A DNA stretch of 64,000 nt from Diploptera punctata (Eukaryota; Arthropoda; Insecta; Blattodea; Blaberidae), in contig JASPKZ010004561.1 of assembly GCA_030220185.1 (NCBI GenBank), positions 293,001 through 357,000 of the forward strand, read 5' to 3'. The notes below the pieces were generated by a model. It worked only from the letters and a program-made list of their open reading frames with translations, did no database searches and was not told the DNA's origin. The stretch's first letter is position 1. Each line of letters begins with the position of its first letter. This document shows, in pieces, positions 63,955 to 64,000 of the stretch. A program made the position numbers and the translations under genes.

Positions 63955-64000
63955 AGTGTTCTGCCCAATAGTAAGTCTTTCACTGCAAACTCAGCATTCT
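63955..64000 (-). mobile_element. Start of a LINE 3' end (runs off the window)
   Basis: TAGTGTTCTGCCCAATAGTA and CTTTCACTGCAAACTCAGCA match the LINE tail at 40733-40790. Confidence 0.6.

Overview
This window looks like intergenic and intronic DNA of a large, AT-rich, transposon-packed arthropod nuclear genome. It is most likely an insect; the repeat-heavy architecture would suit a large polyneopteran genome such as a cockroach, but that narrower guess is weak. The reasons are spliced small secreted-protein genes, dozens of dead non-LTR retrotransposon 3' ends, several tRNA-headed SINE families, Tc1/mariner, hAT, CACTA-like and TTAA-type DNA elements, Penelope-like elements and many (ATT)n tracts. 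Nothing bacterial or viral was seen.

Two host genes can be assembled, both on the + strand and both encoding a short secreted Kazal-domain protein in three exons. Kazal-1 joins 17433-17463, 39385-39582 and 43227-43261 (87 aa). Kazal-2 joins 58652-58682, 62402-62560 and 63663-63694 (73 aa). Both have an intron after about ten codons of signal peptide and another between the fifth and sixth cysteine. All four introns are phase 1 with GTAAG donors, and cysteine spacing is almost identical. They are best read as tandem paralogues. Their shared design resembles the vasotab-like or single-Kazal secreted inhibitors of insects.

Almost everything else is mobile DNA. 1-17.4 kb holds LINE ends, SINEs, a Penelope-type inverted pair and a hAT element (15158-16797) that hosts three younger insertions. 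The roughly 22 kb first intron of Kazal-1 (17.5-39.4 kb) contains more than ten LINE fragments, a long-TIR element, a mariner derivative, a CACTG-ended element, a Penelope-like element with a GIY-YIG coding segment and ribozyme-like core, and a Tigger-like relic. 43-58 kb, between the two genes, carries a hAT-like element with the most complete LINE copy nested in it, a second mariner derivative, a GC-rich insertion with a 14-bp target duplication, and tRNA-bearing fold-back elements. The first intron of Kazal-2 holds a mariner derivative and two abutting copies of a repeat called R1; the second copy ends about 12 bp before the coding exon.

Names used below. LINE-A is the commonest RTE-like family (ends in TAAG/TTAG repeats). 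LINE-B is a second family ending in GAAGAA repeats. SINE1 to SINE5 are tRNA-headed families. R1 is a roughly 0.6-0.75 kb unclassified interspersed repeat. P is the Penelope-like terminal family. Orientation of retroelements is given by their sense strand.
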